The notes beneath the pieces are model-generated. The model was not told the DNA's origin, did no database searches, and saw only the letters and a program-made list of their open reading frames with translations. A program made the position numbers and the translations under genes. A stretch of 64,000 nt of DNA, from positions 596,624 through 660,623 of the forward strand of contig NMRA01000109.1 of assembly GCA_002633005.1 (NCBI GenBank), in the 5' to 3' direction. How positions within the stretch are numbered: the stretch's first letter is position 1; each line of letters begins with the position of its first letter. This DNA comes from Phoronis australis. Its lineage: Eukaryota; Phoronida; Phoronidae. Below are positions 42,901 through 54,900 of this stretch, piece after piece.

Positions 42901-45900
42901 TACTTTATTACTCTCTCCTTTCGGATATTTACAAAAATAAGATACTTAGTGTCAGTATCTTTCCCGATGTGTTACAGGCCATGAAATATGTAATTTACTA
43001 TGTATTTTGCTATGAAAAACTAAAATTGAACTGAAGTTTTTGTTCTGATAAAACAGTCTCATAATATTCATTTACCGTGATATTCCATTGTCGTTGCCAA
43101 CTCAAGTCATAGGCACTGCGTACATGTGCCATTTTTGGATTCACAGTTTCACGTTTGGCAAACTCCAATTAACTCTGAAACTTTTTCATCGTTGATGGTT
43201 TCAGTTTTCTAGTTGGTCACAGAAGTAGAATCCTTCCTTGATGAGGAATATTACGATACCTATATATGAGAGTATCCGGCCTTGTTCACTTTTTGTTTTT
43301 TGTCAACTAAACAGCAAAATGCAGTTTTGAAATTACTGTCTGCACAATAAAAAGTACCTATATTAAACAAAATTTCTTCATGAAACGATTACTTCATGAA
43401 ACTATTTCTGACCAATTAATAGCTTTCATATTATGGCATTGTAATTAAAACCCAAAAAAACCAACTTTTTAATTATTTTTCTCGCTCTTCATTGCAGTGA
43501 AATATTTTTGGCCTTAAAACAATTTTACTTGTGCAGTCTTACCAAGATCAATGTTATTTTACAACCATGTAAAAACACACAAGGTCAACTCAATCCCACA
43601 TTTTGCCAGTTAGCCTAAACATATGCAGATATTGTTTTCAGAATCATGCTGCTAGACACAGCATGAAGTTGTCTCCTTTGCATGTACTTCATGACCCCAG
43701 TGTTATTTTAATACACTCTCTTTTTATAATGGTCCGCATAATGCCTGGAGAGGGCAAAGCCTTTGATGGTGTTGTTCATGGCATGTTTTGGTTGCCATGG
43801 AAATTTTCTGCCAGCTTGCGTTTGTCTGTTGTTTTAGTGTGGAAAGTGGGCGTTTACAGTGGTGTGGTTTTGGCAAGTGTCGTCTAGGAATAATGTTTAA
43901 CTTGTGCTAGCATCTGATGTTATTTCCCCTGATTGTTATATTGACAAATAGCATGTGAGTGACGGGCTGAATAATCCTTATGTAGACAACGATAATGGTG
44001 TTACCAAGACAACAGAATTAAAAACAGAGGCTCGAGCCTTGCAAGCCTATCACCAATGACAAATAAAAAACAAAATTCTTTATTTTTCAACTTGGCAAAG
44101 GTATAAATTAACTTTTCTCAGAGTTGATCTTCAGCCCACAAAATACAGCTATCCAAACTGTAAGCCATTTGATGGGATCCTGCCCATTTATGTACACCAA
44201 CTTGTACATTTCCTATGCATATAAAAACTACTGCCGACTATAACAATCTGGTTTTTGAGCACATTCCTCAATTGATAAAAAATTGTCTGTCACGAAAAAT
44301 AGTTTTAGCGGTGATACTGTAGCTTGTGTTAGTGAGATTGTGCCGTTGTTTGCTGTCAAGTAACGTTACAACACATAATTTAACTGTGGTAAGATCTTAT
44401 CAGTTTCGAGTGTCCAACAAAAGTAATTACCAAATCGTTTAAATGCTGTTGATAACTATGAGAAAGAACTTGAACATGGAAAAGCTACTTGGTGCCACGT
44501 ATCTTATGAGAAAAACACGTGTGTAAAATTTCACCTGTCTATCATATTCTGTACTAAATGGTTGAGATTTCACTTCGCTTATTACTGGACTGTACTACCT
44601 CGTTGCAGGTGTGATCTTCACCAAGAAGTCGCTGGATCGTGAAACTATCCAACAGCACCAACTGACTGTGATGGTCCGTGACACAGGTCTACAGCATCTG
44701 CGTAACTTCGCCCACGTCATCATTAACGTAACGGACCACAACGACTATTCGCCGGAGTTCTTGTCGGACATATTTGTTGGACAGGTAGTTATCTTTTCGT
44801 TTTAAGCTCTATTATTGCTTAAGTTTGTTTTGGTTTAGCAGATGAATTTTCTTGTATTTTGGCTATAGTGAGAATTCTTTTTAAATAATTCCACTAATTT
44901 GTCTGTTTTCAACTGTTGTTTTTTCAATTTACCCATGCTGAGGCATGAATTAAAATAAAAAAATAATTATCCCTGTGTGATGTAGTGCATCATAAGCACA
45001 TGATTAAAATGTTTTATTGGTAATCAATTACAAATAATATTTTTCTTAATTATAAAAACAATAATTTTCAAAGCAAAATTAAACTGGCCTCCATAGTGAA
45101 ACTCACTAGTGTTGTTACTTTCTTCACATCTAGGTGTATGAGACAGCATCCATAGGCAGCTCTGTGTTGAGCACTGTGGCTGTTGACAGAGATAAAGGAA
45201 GAAACGCGGAGATACATTACTCCATCATATCAGGTCAGTGGTAGTTGGCAGGAGGCATTGTGGCCAAGTGGAATAGGTGTCCATAATTCCCTTTACTCAA
45301 GGTGGTGGGCTCGAGTCCCGCTGGGATTCATTGCTAGACCTTTGAGTCACGTCTTCATCTCCTCGGCTTGGTTTTAACTATCTGTTAAAATGCATAAAAA
45401 TGGTTCCAGGTTATCAGTGCAATGAGCGGCCTGCGCACATCTGGTGTAATGTGTACCAGACCGCCTGCAACTATTTTTTTAAGGATTTTAATACTGATAA
45501 ATTTTTTGTCATTCTGGTAAGCTAAATCCCTAATCAAATCATTTCGAATAGTACATTTGGACACGTCTTTATGGGTTTTAAGGTCATCTATGATAAGCAC
45601 TAAAAACATGGTGATGGAGATTCTGAGTTCATACAAAAGATGTAATTTTGTTTGGGAGGTTTGACAACAACGCATTACCTGTGTGTGATTGCAGTAGGTC
45701 CATTTACCTGCTGTTGTAAATTGTTAACTTTGGACAAAGGTGTTAATTTATTTTGAAATTTTTGTGCACTCGACCCCTGCTTCTTTAAATGACTTTTTCA
45801 TGTGGACCGACAGTGCTCCTCTGTGGTTTGACACTCCTTGGTTTTGTAAACAGCCCCCAACCATGGTTTTGATGCCTGGTTTGATTTTAGACTTTTCAAA

Positions 45901-48900
45901 ACTTGTGGTGAATCTGTTTTGTATTAACCTTCTCGAGTCTTTGCATTTGTTGATTAAGAACCGTGACACCTCTTCAGTCACACGAGTCTTCCTTTCTGTT
46001 TTATTTTGCTTGCCGTCTCTCATTCCTAGGTGTGTATTGTATAGTCATCTGATAGTTTCTCGTTGTATCAAATCTTGGTATAGTCAATGTAAGGCAGAAG
46101 TGTCAACAGCTTTTTTCATGTGTCAAGATGTTGCAGTTTCTTTTTGAGGCAGGAAACAAGATAAGTGACTAATGCATAAACAGCCATAACTAGCTTAAAA
46201 CAAGAAGAGAAAATGAAACAAAGTCACTATGAAGTGCACATAAAATACTGAAAGTTAAAGTAGGTCTTAAAACTAAGTTAATGTCATTAAATAAAATTTC
46301 TAGTTTGAAAATTAAAAAAATAACTAAATAATCTTTCTTCAGCCGTGTGCTGTCGTCATATGTTATAAAATTTAGAGATTGATTTATGGGTGTACTTTTG
46401 TTCCTGCCATTAAAAGTTGATAGGGGAAGCTGGCCATTTGAGAGTTTGACCATACAATTGCGGGCTAAATGCTTATCAAACTCCATGTTTGTGCAAGAGT
46501 TTCAAATTTCGCACAGAATCAATATTGGTTTGAAGTCAAATTACCCGTTTCCTCAACCTTTTGCCATTCATTCGCTGACAACCGTGTCAGTCAACTCCTT
46601 TCATCCACCTCTTTTCAAATTCACCTGTTTTAATTTCACAACAGCAGTCAAACCAGTGTCAGAGAGAAACCCCTGACTGCATGATAATCAAAACATAACC
46701 ATGGCTGCCATTTGTTTTGTTTTGATTTTCTTTTGAATGGCAAGTTGTTATCTGTTTCAAGGCTTACAGGTTAAGGTCTGTATCATGGACAGGCACAAAG
46801 CTTGGCCCCCAGGGGTCAGATCTGATGATTAGTTTGCCAAAGTGGTGTCTTTGTTTTTCATTGAAATTTGATGCTGTATCTAGGCCTGTGACTGTTAGGT
46901 TGTTTTGGTTGTCCAGTGAAGTCTGAGATTTGAATAACTACTATTTAGTAAAAAAATAAGAACAGGTTTTATAAAAATAAAGGTTACCTGTTTCTACTTG
47001 CATGGTCAAGGTAATGTCAAAGAATATAGTTTAATTAAATGACCACAGTTCATGCTTGCCTACCCTTGAATTGACAAATTGTTGTCAGTTTTACATTATT
47101 TTTTATTGATAAAATAATATAGTTGTTTACTTCTAATCAAAAATTTATTTGTGCAGACTGTATTGCACATAAGTTCCTAGGTCTGGCACTGAAATGCTTA
47201 TTTTCTTGGGGATTTTTAACATTATAGGCAGTGTTCTCGACATCTGAAAATCTTAACAGGTTGCAATCGTAAAAACTGCTACAAAACATGCCGGAAGCAC
47301 GCGGCGGCCAACGTTCTCCGTAGGCTAGTGCACGCCTTATTTTTACCCATGCACTTCAACAGTAATGCACAGTAACGCAAACAACTAACTGTGTTTGTTC
47401 ATCTTTTTATTTTTAAAAGGTGAGAGTGGATTTATTTATGAACATGTCATATAAACCATTTGTTTAGTTAATAACTTTACAATGGAAGTCTACACAGATG
47501 TGTTCATAACAGTATGCGGAAATATTTCGCTCAATACTTGTGATGTCAGTGTCAACTTAATTCAAAAAGTCTAACATTGAGGTAAACTTTCAGCAGCAGT
47601 GTCCTGTCTTCCTACAAAGTAGACAGTCTGAGTGAAGTGTCTTGGTAAAGTCAGTCACATTTTTATAGCAGAGTCTACGTTTTCTCTCAGTCTAATGTCT
47701 TGCACAGCATTCTTATTTTCAATACCCCAGCCTGCAATGTCTGTCTGAATTCGACGTTCGGAAGTTGGTACAACATTTAACCTCTGCATGACCAGAATTC
47801 TTGTAAAAACTGCACAAAATGCGAGTCCACCATCATAAATACAAATTAGGTAGGGTAAACAAACCGATTCACGTGCGTTTTCCATTTACTAGGACAGGAA
47901 TGTTAGGCGTTAGGCCTGTTGATGAAAACTATTTTTTCTAGAAAGATATCGACTGGATTGTCAAATGTTTGCTACTCTGGCATTCTCAGGATTGTCACAA
48001 ACTCATTCTTCTACCTGAGAACCATCTACTCTCAAGTTTGGAGCGAATTGTTAAATTGCCAGTGTCAGATGTTTTCAGCAAAAATTTTGTTTACCGTTCA
48101 TTCCATGAATATTTCCGATTCGTTGTCTGAGCCGGACAGTAACATCGTGATCTGGATCTAGATTATCTCTCGTATTTGCATTTGAGTCAACATCAGTATC
48201 TGAAACATCTCTTGGTTTGTAAAATAATCCTTAGCAATCTTTCGACGCCTATCTGCCGCAGACGACATTACTAAGGATGTAGAATGTGCATGTCATTCGG
48301 TACCGTAACGGAAGCCAGGGTAAATTTCAATAACGTAAGGATCACGCTAGGTAAACAAGACTTTGCGAGATTACACACGAGATACTACCGTGTGTTTACA
48401 ATGAGATCATGTGATTTTGGTTACATATTCTTGCCACGAGACGTCACTAGCTGTCCCAAATCTCGGAATTACTCGCCTTAAACTGCAAACGTCGCACACA
48501 GCCGCTACCAAAGTAGAGTTGCGAACAACTTAGTGGTGCTTTGCTGACTAGATAGACCTTGCAGAACGAACCACTGAGCCCTCGTGATTTTCACTGGGTT
48601 ATGTGATAAGTTGTCCACCTAACACGCTCGTGTCAGACTGTACCTCCAGTGAGCAGGTAGTGGATTAGGCGTGTAAGTGGCACCGAGCCTTTGTTTAAAT
48701 TCAATTGAATATGACTAGTTGTTGGAAATGATGTGAAGTCAAAACCATCTCATGTTTTATTCGATGTTATTTACAGGAAATGTGGGAGGAACATTTACGA
48801 TCGACAAAATGCTGGGGATCATCAGGGTGGCGAAACAGTTGGATCTTACAAGCCAACCGGAATACCACCTGGTGGTGAAAGCAGTAGATGCTGGTTCACC

Positions 48901-51900
48901 TCCAAAGAGGAATACGGTCGATGTCAAAATCTCTGTCACCATTTCCAACAATGCTCCTCCTCGATTCACGCAACAAGAGTACTCTGGTGAGGTCTATGAG
49001 AATCGTCCAATAGGGACATATATTGTTGGTGTTAGCGCCGTCAGTCGCTCGTCTGTGGTGTTTGAAATCATGGCTGGAAATGAGAAGGGCTACTTTACTA
49101 TCAACCCCAACTCTGGTGTTGTGGCAACCGCAGCGGTGTTGGATTACGAGGAAAGTCATTTCTTCAACTTGACCATTCGCGCCACCAACATGGTAAACAT
49201 CCAGTCTTCCTGCACAGTCTTGTTACATATAATGGATTGCAACGACAACAGGCCTCAGTTTGACAACACCTCGTATGCTGGCACTATCACGGAGGGTCTT
49301 CCATCAGGCAGCATTGTGCTCAACGGCGAAGGTTTCCCATTGGTAGTGCATGCAACAGACAATGATACGGATCTCAATGCCATATTGTCTTACTCCATTA
49401 TTAGTTCTGCGGCGCGCACCTATTTCTCCATTGACACCAACACAGGGGCCATACGCACTCGTCTGCCATTGGATCATGAAGCCATCGCCTCTTACGAGTT
49501 CTCAGTGCAGGTTCGTGACAAGGGCTCGCCAAGTCTATCCGCACAGGTTGCTGCCATGGTGACCATCAATGTGATTGACACCAACGATTCCCCTCCCACG
49601 TTTTCCCAGGACACCTATCATGCAACAATGTTGCTGCCGACATACAAGGATGTAGCTGTCATTCATCTGAAGGCCACTGACCCGGACACTGGAGTCAACA
49701 CTAATCTGACGTACTCTATCGTTTCCGGGAATGGATTCAAGAAATTCATCATTGAAGAAGACACAGGAATTATCCGAGTGGTCAATGACCATAACCTTGC
49801 TCCCAAGTACAGGCTGCACGTGCAGGTTAGCGACGGCCGCCACGAGAGCAGCGCTACTGTCATAGTTCATGTGAGGAACTCGAAGGACACCGGCCTGGCG
49901 TTCACTCGCGAACACTACTCTGCTCGTGTGATGGAGGAGAAGACTGTCGAACAAACTCTGACCATGGTGCAGGTGGTGGGTCATGCACTTAACGAGCATC
50001 TTGCGTTCTCTATTTTGAATCCAAGCAACTTCTTCACTATCGGCACCACCTCAGGGGTGTTAAAAACGACAGGAGCTCGGTTCAACCGTGAAGAGCGTGA
50101 CGGATACCGTCTGGTTGTCCAGGTGACAGATCTACGGTCACCTCCACGTACCGCCCACGTTCTTGTAGACGTTGAGGTGGAGGACAGGAATGATAACGCC
50201 CCTGTATTTGTCAATGAGCCTTATCACGCTATACTCTCTGTGAACGCTGGCAAAGGCGACATGGTTAAAAAGGTTGGTGTATGATTTTAAGTACGAAAAA
50301 TATATCTGCCATGTCAACTAAAGAACATTATTTCTAATAGTTTTTTGTCAATCCAGAACAATAGAGTGTGTGTGTGCGTGTGCGTGTGCATAGAAAGTAA
50401 TTAACTTGTCAATTGTTTCCCTGTAATTTTCTTCTTTCTGTCCAAAATGTCTTTGATGGTCTTCACTACTTTTATGCATGCTCGCTTCCACATAGTGAGG
50501 ATTTTTTATTTATGTTCCTTGCTGGTGTTTATTAAAGGTTTCTGCCATCGACCAAGACATCGGGCTCAATGGTGAAGTACGCTACTTCATCTTGGACGGT
50601 GACAAAGGCAAGTTCCGCATTCACAAGAGGAGTGGGCAAATCTTTGTCAGACAAGCATTTGATGAGAAGAATAGTAACATCTACACGCTCAAAGTACAGG
50701 CTCAAGATCGAGGTAAGCATAGTATAATTGTTGTAGGGAGTCGTAGTTTGATAACTTTTTTCTGACTGTTGCGAAATCGGGGTTGGTAAGATTTGCCTGT
50801 TACAACAAACTCATTGCAAGCAATCTTGGCGTCTGCTAGTCTAAGAAAAAATAGTGATTTCTTTTCTTGTTGATTATCTGTCAATTTTTCTCATAGTTCA
50901 CCAGTCCTGCACAATCTTCTGATCACTTGAAATGGAGCCATTTTGGTATTGTGGGTAGGGATACGAGCATCGTCTTGTGTTATCTTAGCAAATTGTCAAG
51001 ATGTTCACCACACTGATCTCGTTCCTGACATGTATGGTTCAAGCACTGTATCGTTGAAGTTCACAACTATTTATAGATGTGGAGTTTTTACATGGTTTCA
51101 GTGATGGGGTAGATAGCACTTCAATGGATTTATTTGCATGCTTCCATAGTTTGTCATGGAAATGTTTGAAGAACCTAAACCAGGCAAAAATGAAGCAGTT
51201 GAATACGGAGAATTGGGTTGAAGGACACCAATTGGCAGTCCACCACATTTGGCATCTTTGCATAATTAGCTGAATATACTCTAGAGTCTTTTTTTTAATG
51301 TTATTTGTCTGTCCAGGTTTGACTCCCCTGAAAGCGGTGACCTATGTGACAGTGCGTGTGCTGGACCAACTGTCCCCCGTCTTCAAACAGCCGTACTATT
51401 CCTTCTCCATACCAGAGAACGTGCCTCTCCACCATATTGTCTCTAGCGACCTTGAGGCGGACAGTGCGACCTCATCTAAGTTGATATACTCAATAACTGA
51501 TGGTGATATCTATGATGAGTTTGCAGTTGACTTCAGCGCAGGTATGATGTATTAAAATGGAATAAATGCTATGTTTTGCAAGTGAATTGTTATAGTGTGT
51601 CACTGGAAAATGGTGTAATTTACTCTTCACGTCTGTCTAGCTAATAGCTTGTCTGTCAAAACATATTTTTTCATCACACAATGACTGAATGTATCTGGAA
51701 TTTCAAGTGAGATTGAAAACTTGGGTGAAGCAATTTTTTTATTCTTGTTTCTTAAGATTTATACTCCTGGCCTCAGAATGACTTAAAATCAGTGTTCCAC
51801 ACAGGAATAGAGTGGAAATTTAAATACTGTTCATAACTGAACTTTAAAGCTGCCACTTTGAATACATATTTCTGGATTGTGACTGTTGCCATGGTGGTGA

Positions 51901-54900
51901 CTTACAGCAAAAAGCAAACCTTGCATAAAATTTACGTCAACGCATTTGATGTCTTGAAACTCTCTGGTTGAGAGTTATGTGATTTGACAGACATGCGTTC
52001 TCTTCACCATGTTTGGTTGTGTAGAGTGTGTGCAGTTATCTCAAGAGTTTGAATCTGTTTGTGACACGTAACGTGAAATAGATTAACATTTCACCGCGTT
52101 TTCTCTCACTACATGCAGACATGAACACATTCGGTCCATGTAAGTATTGCACCTGGTCTTGTCACGTTCAGCTTAACAGCACACGTTGTTCATTCATTGT
52201 TGCTTTCTTGGTTTCTATTGTTATGTTTGACCTTCACCTTGCATGGACTTTTCTTGTAATTGTGTCTGCCATTTCGGCCATTTTGTTTCCTTAAAAGTAA
52301 CGTTAAGTAGGACGTTATTAACAAATTTGTATTTGCTCAAATATCAATAGAACTACACATTTTAACTGAATAAAAGTACATATTTTCTGAGAGTACAAAA
52401 ACTTTTGGATTTGATCTCTTACTTTTTAGCAATCTGCCATCAATTGGGTCATATGATTATGTTTTTTGATAAAATTTAGGAATGAAAAAAGGCACATTGA
52501 CATCAAAACACCAATATCAATAACATGACCAAATTTCGTTTTGGTATAATTGTTTTGATATAAGTGTTGGAGATGAAATCTTAAAAACGTTGTTAGAGTT
52601 TTCTAAAATATATTTTTTTTTGTTTGATTCAACTTTTGAGTTTCTTCGTGTAAACCATAGACGTCTTATTTTCAAAAATGAAAAAGCTTACCCTGATTCC
52701 TAACAGCGTTATGGAGAGCAATGCAAGAAGCATAATATCTGAAAGTTTCATATATATCTGAGTAGCCATTTCTCAGATATGATGTTCTGAGGTTACCCAA
52801 CAGTTTTGTAGGAGTTAGTGTTTTGCCTCTCAGTTTGTCGTCATCTTTGTCATCATCTTGTACAAAATCCAATATATGTCTCTTTCGTGGCCTCAGCCAG
52901 ATGTTTTTGTTGTCTGTTTTGTTTGACTTTTGGACTGTCATCCCTTCAAACTCCCATTTTTTCACCAAATATGATATTTGACAATAATTTATCATAATCA
53001 CAGTCTTGCCCTTTTGTCTTCACTCTTCTGTTGAAGTAATTGCCATAATCTGTTAGCAAGTCTTGGTATGGTGTCTCGGTACATCTTGTACATTCCTGCG
53101 TTGTGAAGAGGAAAAGGTTTGCAGAACTGGCTTGAGTAGATGCAAGAATCTCGAGAAAGACGCTATTGTAATCACGTGCTTTGCTTGAAATGCATGGTGA
53201 TGTCTCACAGACACGAATGTGATCTTGCATTTTCGCGAGGGTACCACATCTGTGGAATGGGTACCTGCTATTTTTGAGCTTAGCATTTTAATAATTCAAT
53301 CTTCTGGAGTATTCCGTGCACACCTGAGGTGAATGTTTCGTGGTATTCCCTAGATGACATGAATGGCTATATGACTAACTGCTTGTTGCTGGGTTGTCAT
53401 TTTGTAACAACAGTGGCATGTCAATACATAATTCATGCGTCACTTTAGCTGTTTTTGCTCCCACTTACTAAATGCTTTGAGCTTCATATAGCCCAGTTAT
53501 GAACAGAACTGAGAGTTTAAGGCTATCCACAACTGCGTAGTGTTGTAATTACTTGGCGTGGTGTGCTGCTCATTCAAAGTTTTGGGCTAAACTAGCAGTG
53601 GCTCGGCTATTTGGCTCAGTGAGCTGCTTATAGGTCATTGGGTGTTTCTTGTTTGCTTTTTCTGTTGATGGTTCCTGAGGTTAGTTCTGTGAAACCGTGG
53701 ATTGTAGGCTGTAATCAATCTGCTCTACTGTTCTTCTGTACAAGATCCACCAAACTTCTTACTCAAAGCATGTTCACAGCCACATTTACTGTATCCGTGA
53801 TTGCAATTTCATGGTGACTGTGTGCACCATCATAAGATAACAGCATGTCTCACCAGCACTGGTTTTATACCTCTGGGATAATGTCAGTTTGCATACCATT
53901 AATTTTTATTTGATACAAGAAGGTTTACGTCAATATCTGTGTTATAATTAAAATTAAGAACATCCTGTGTCAAATGTTCATGTCACTGTGGCATGCCCTA
54001 CAACAAAGGGTGCTAGCTTGAAAAATTCAATCTCATCGATGTTGGTCTTTTTACGTTTTAATTTGCATTTTACTGTAATTGCTGTTTACTTAATTTGGTC
54101 CTCTATTGCCCCCACCCCTGGAAGCCAGATCTGTCTCTTTCTGAATACCTTCTCGGTTCATCAGGGCTACACATGTGGTGGAAGGTAGATAATCTTTGTA
54201 GTTTTCTTGGTGAGATTTTATTCATATAATTGTATGTTATGTCACAAACTGAGCTTACATGTTTTAGGTGAAATTGCCTCTGTTCTCTCAACTCAGTATT
54301 TTAATTTTTCAGGTTACCTCAAAGTTATTGACACTCTAGACCATGAGATGAGAAGCCAATACGATCTGATCATAAGAGCCACCGACGCCATCTCTGGAGC
54401 ATACTCAGAAGTTCCTGTCCGTGTCGAAATTGAGGTGTGCATTTCATTTACATATTTAATATTTTATTTTTTGTGTTTTATTGGTTTTTTACCTTTGAAT
54501 AGGTTTGGCTTTTTATCCCTCTTATAATAATATGATATTTTTTGAAAACTGCTAAATTTGTCTATTCGTTGTGTTTTCCTCTTTCCTCATTAAAAGAGTT
54601 TCCTGTTTCACCATGGACAGCAAACAACTTCTAATTTACCCTATTTGTGGGTACAAGTACACTCCCAAGTTATAAGCCCATCACCTACTTGTGTGTTACT
54701 CTCATACAGAGGGGAGTAAGTTTTGATTTCCCATGTATTAGTCCACCTGCTCAGGTAATATCCCACCACATCTTACCTTTCAGTAACTGTCTAATCAATC
54801 TCTTTTCACTTGTGCCCTATTGATAGGCATGATTACACAAAGATACCTAGGAAAACACATTACAACTGAGCATATTCATCAAATGTGTGATACCAAGACT

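Larger units (their letters stand above)
45234..48776 (+). other. Intron 10 (3.5 kb)
   Basis: GT-AG intron with a tRNA-derived SINE at its 5' end and a decayed minus-strand coding-like stretch at about 47540-48268. The remainder is AT-rich with no recognised feature. Confidence 0.8.

Noticed and set aside
45251-45335. Functional tRNA gene
   Set aside because: A and B boxes are present, but the acceptor stem and anticodon arm do not pair convincingly and a SINE body follows.
45740-46147. 135-codon plus-strand ORF and overlapping 91-codon minus ORF in intron 10
   Set aside because: Neither has a recognisable domain. Mutual overlap and AT-rich composition point to chance, though the minus frame is slightly more protein-like.
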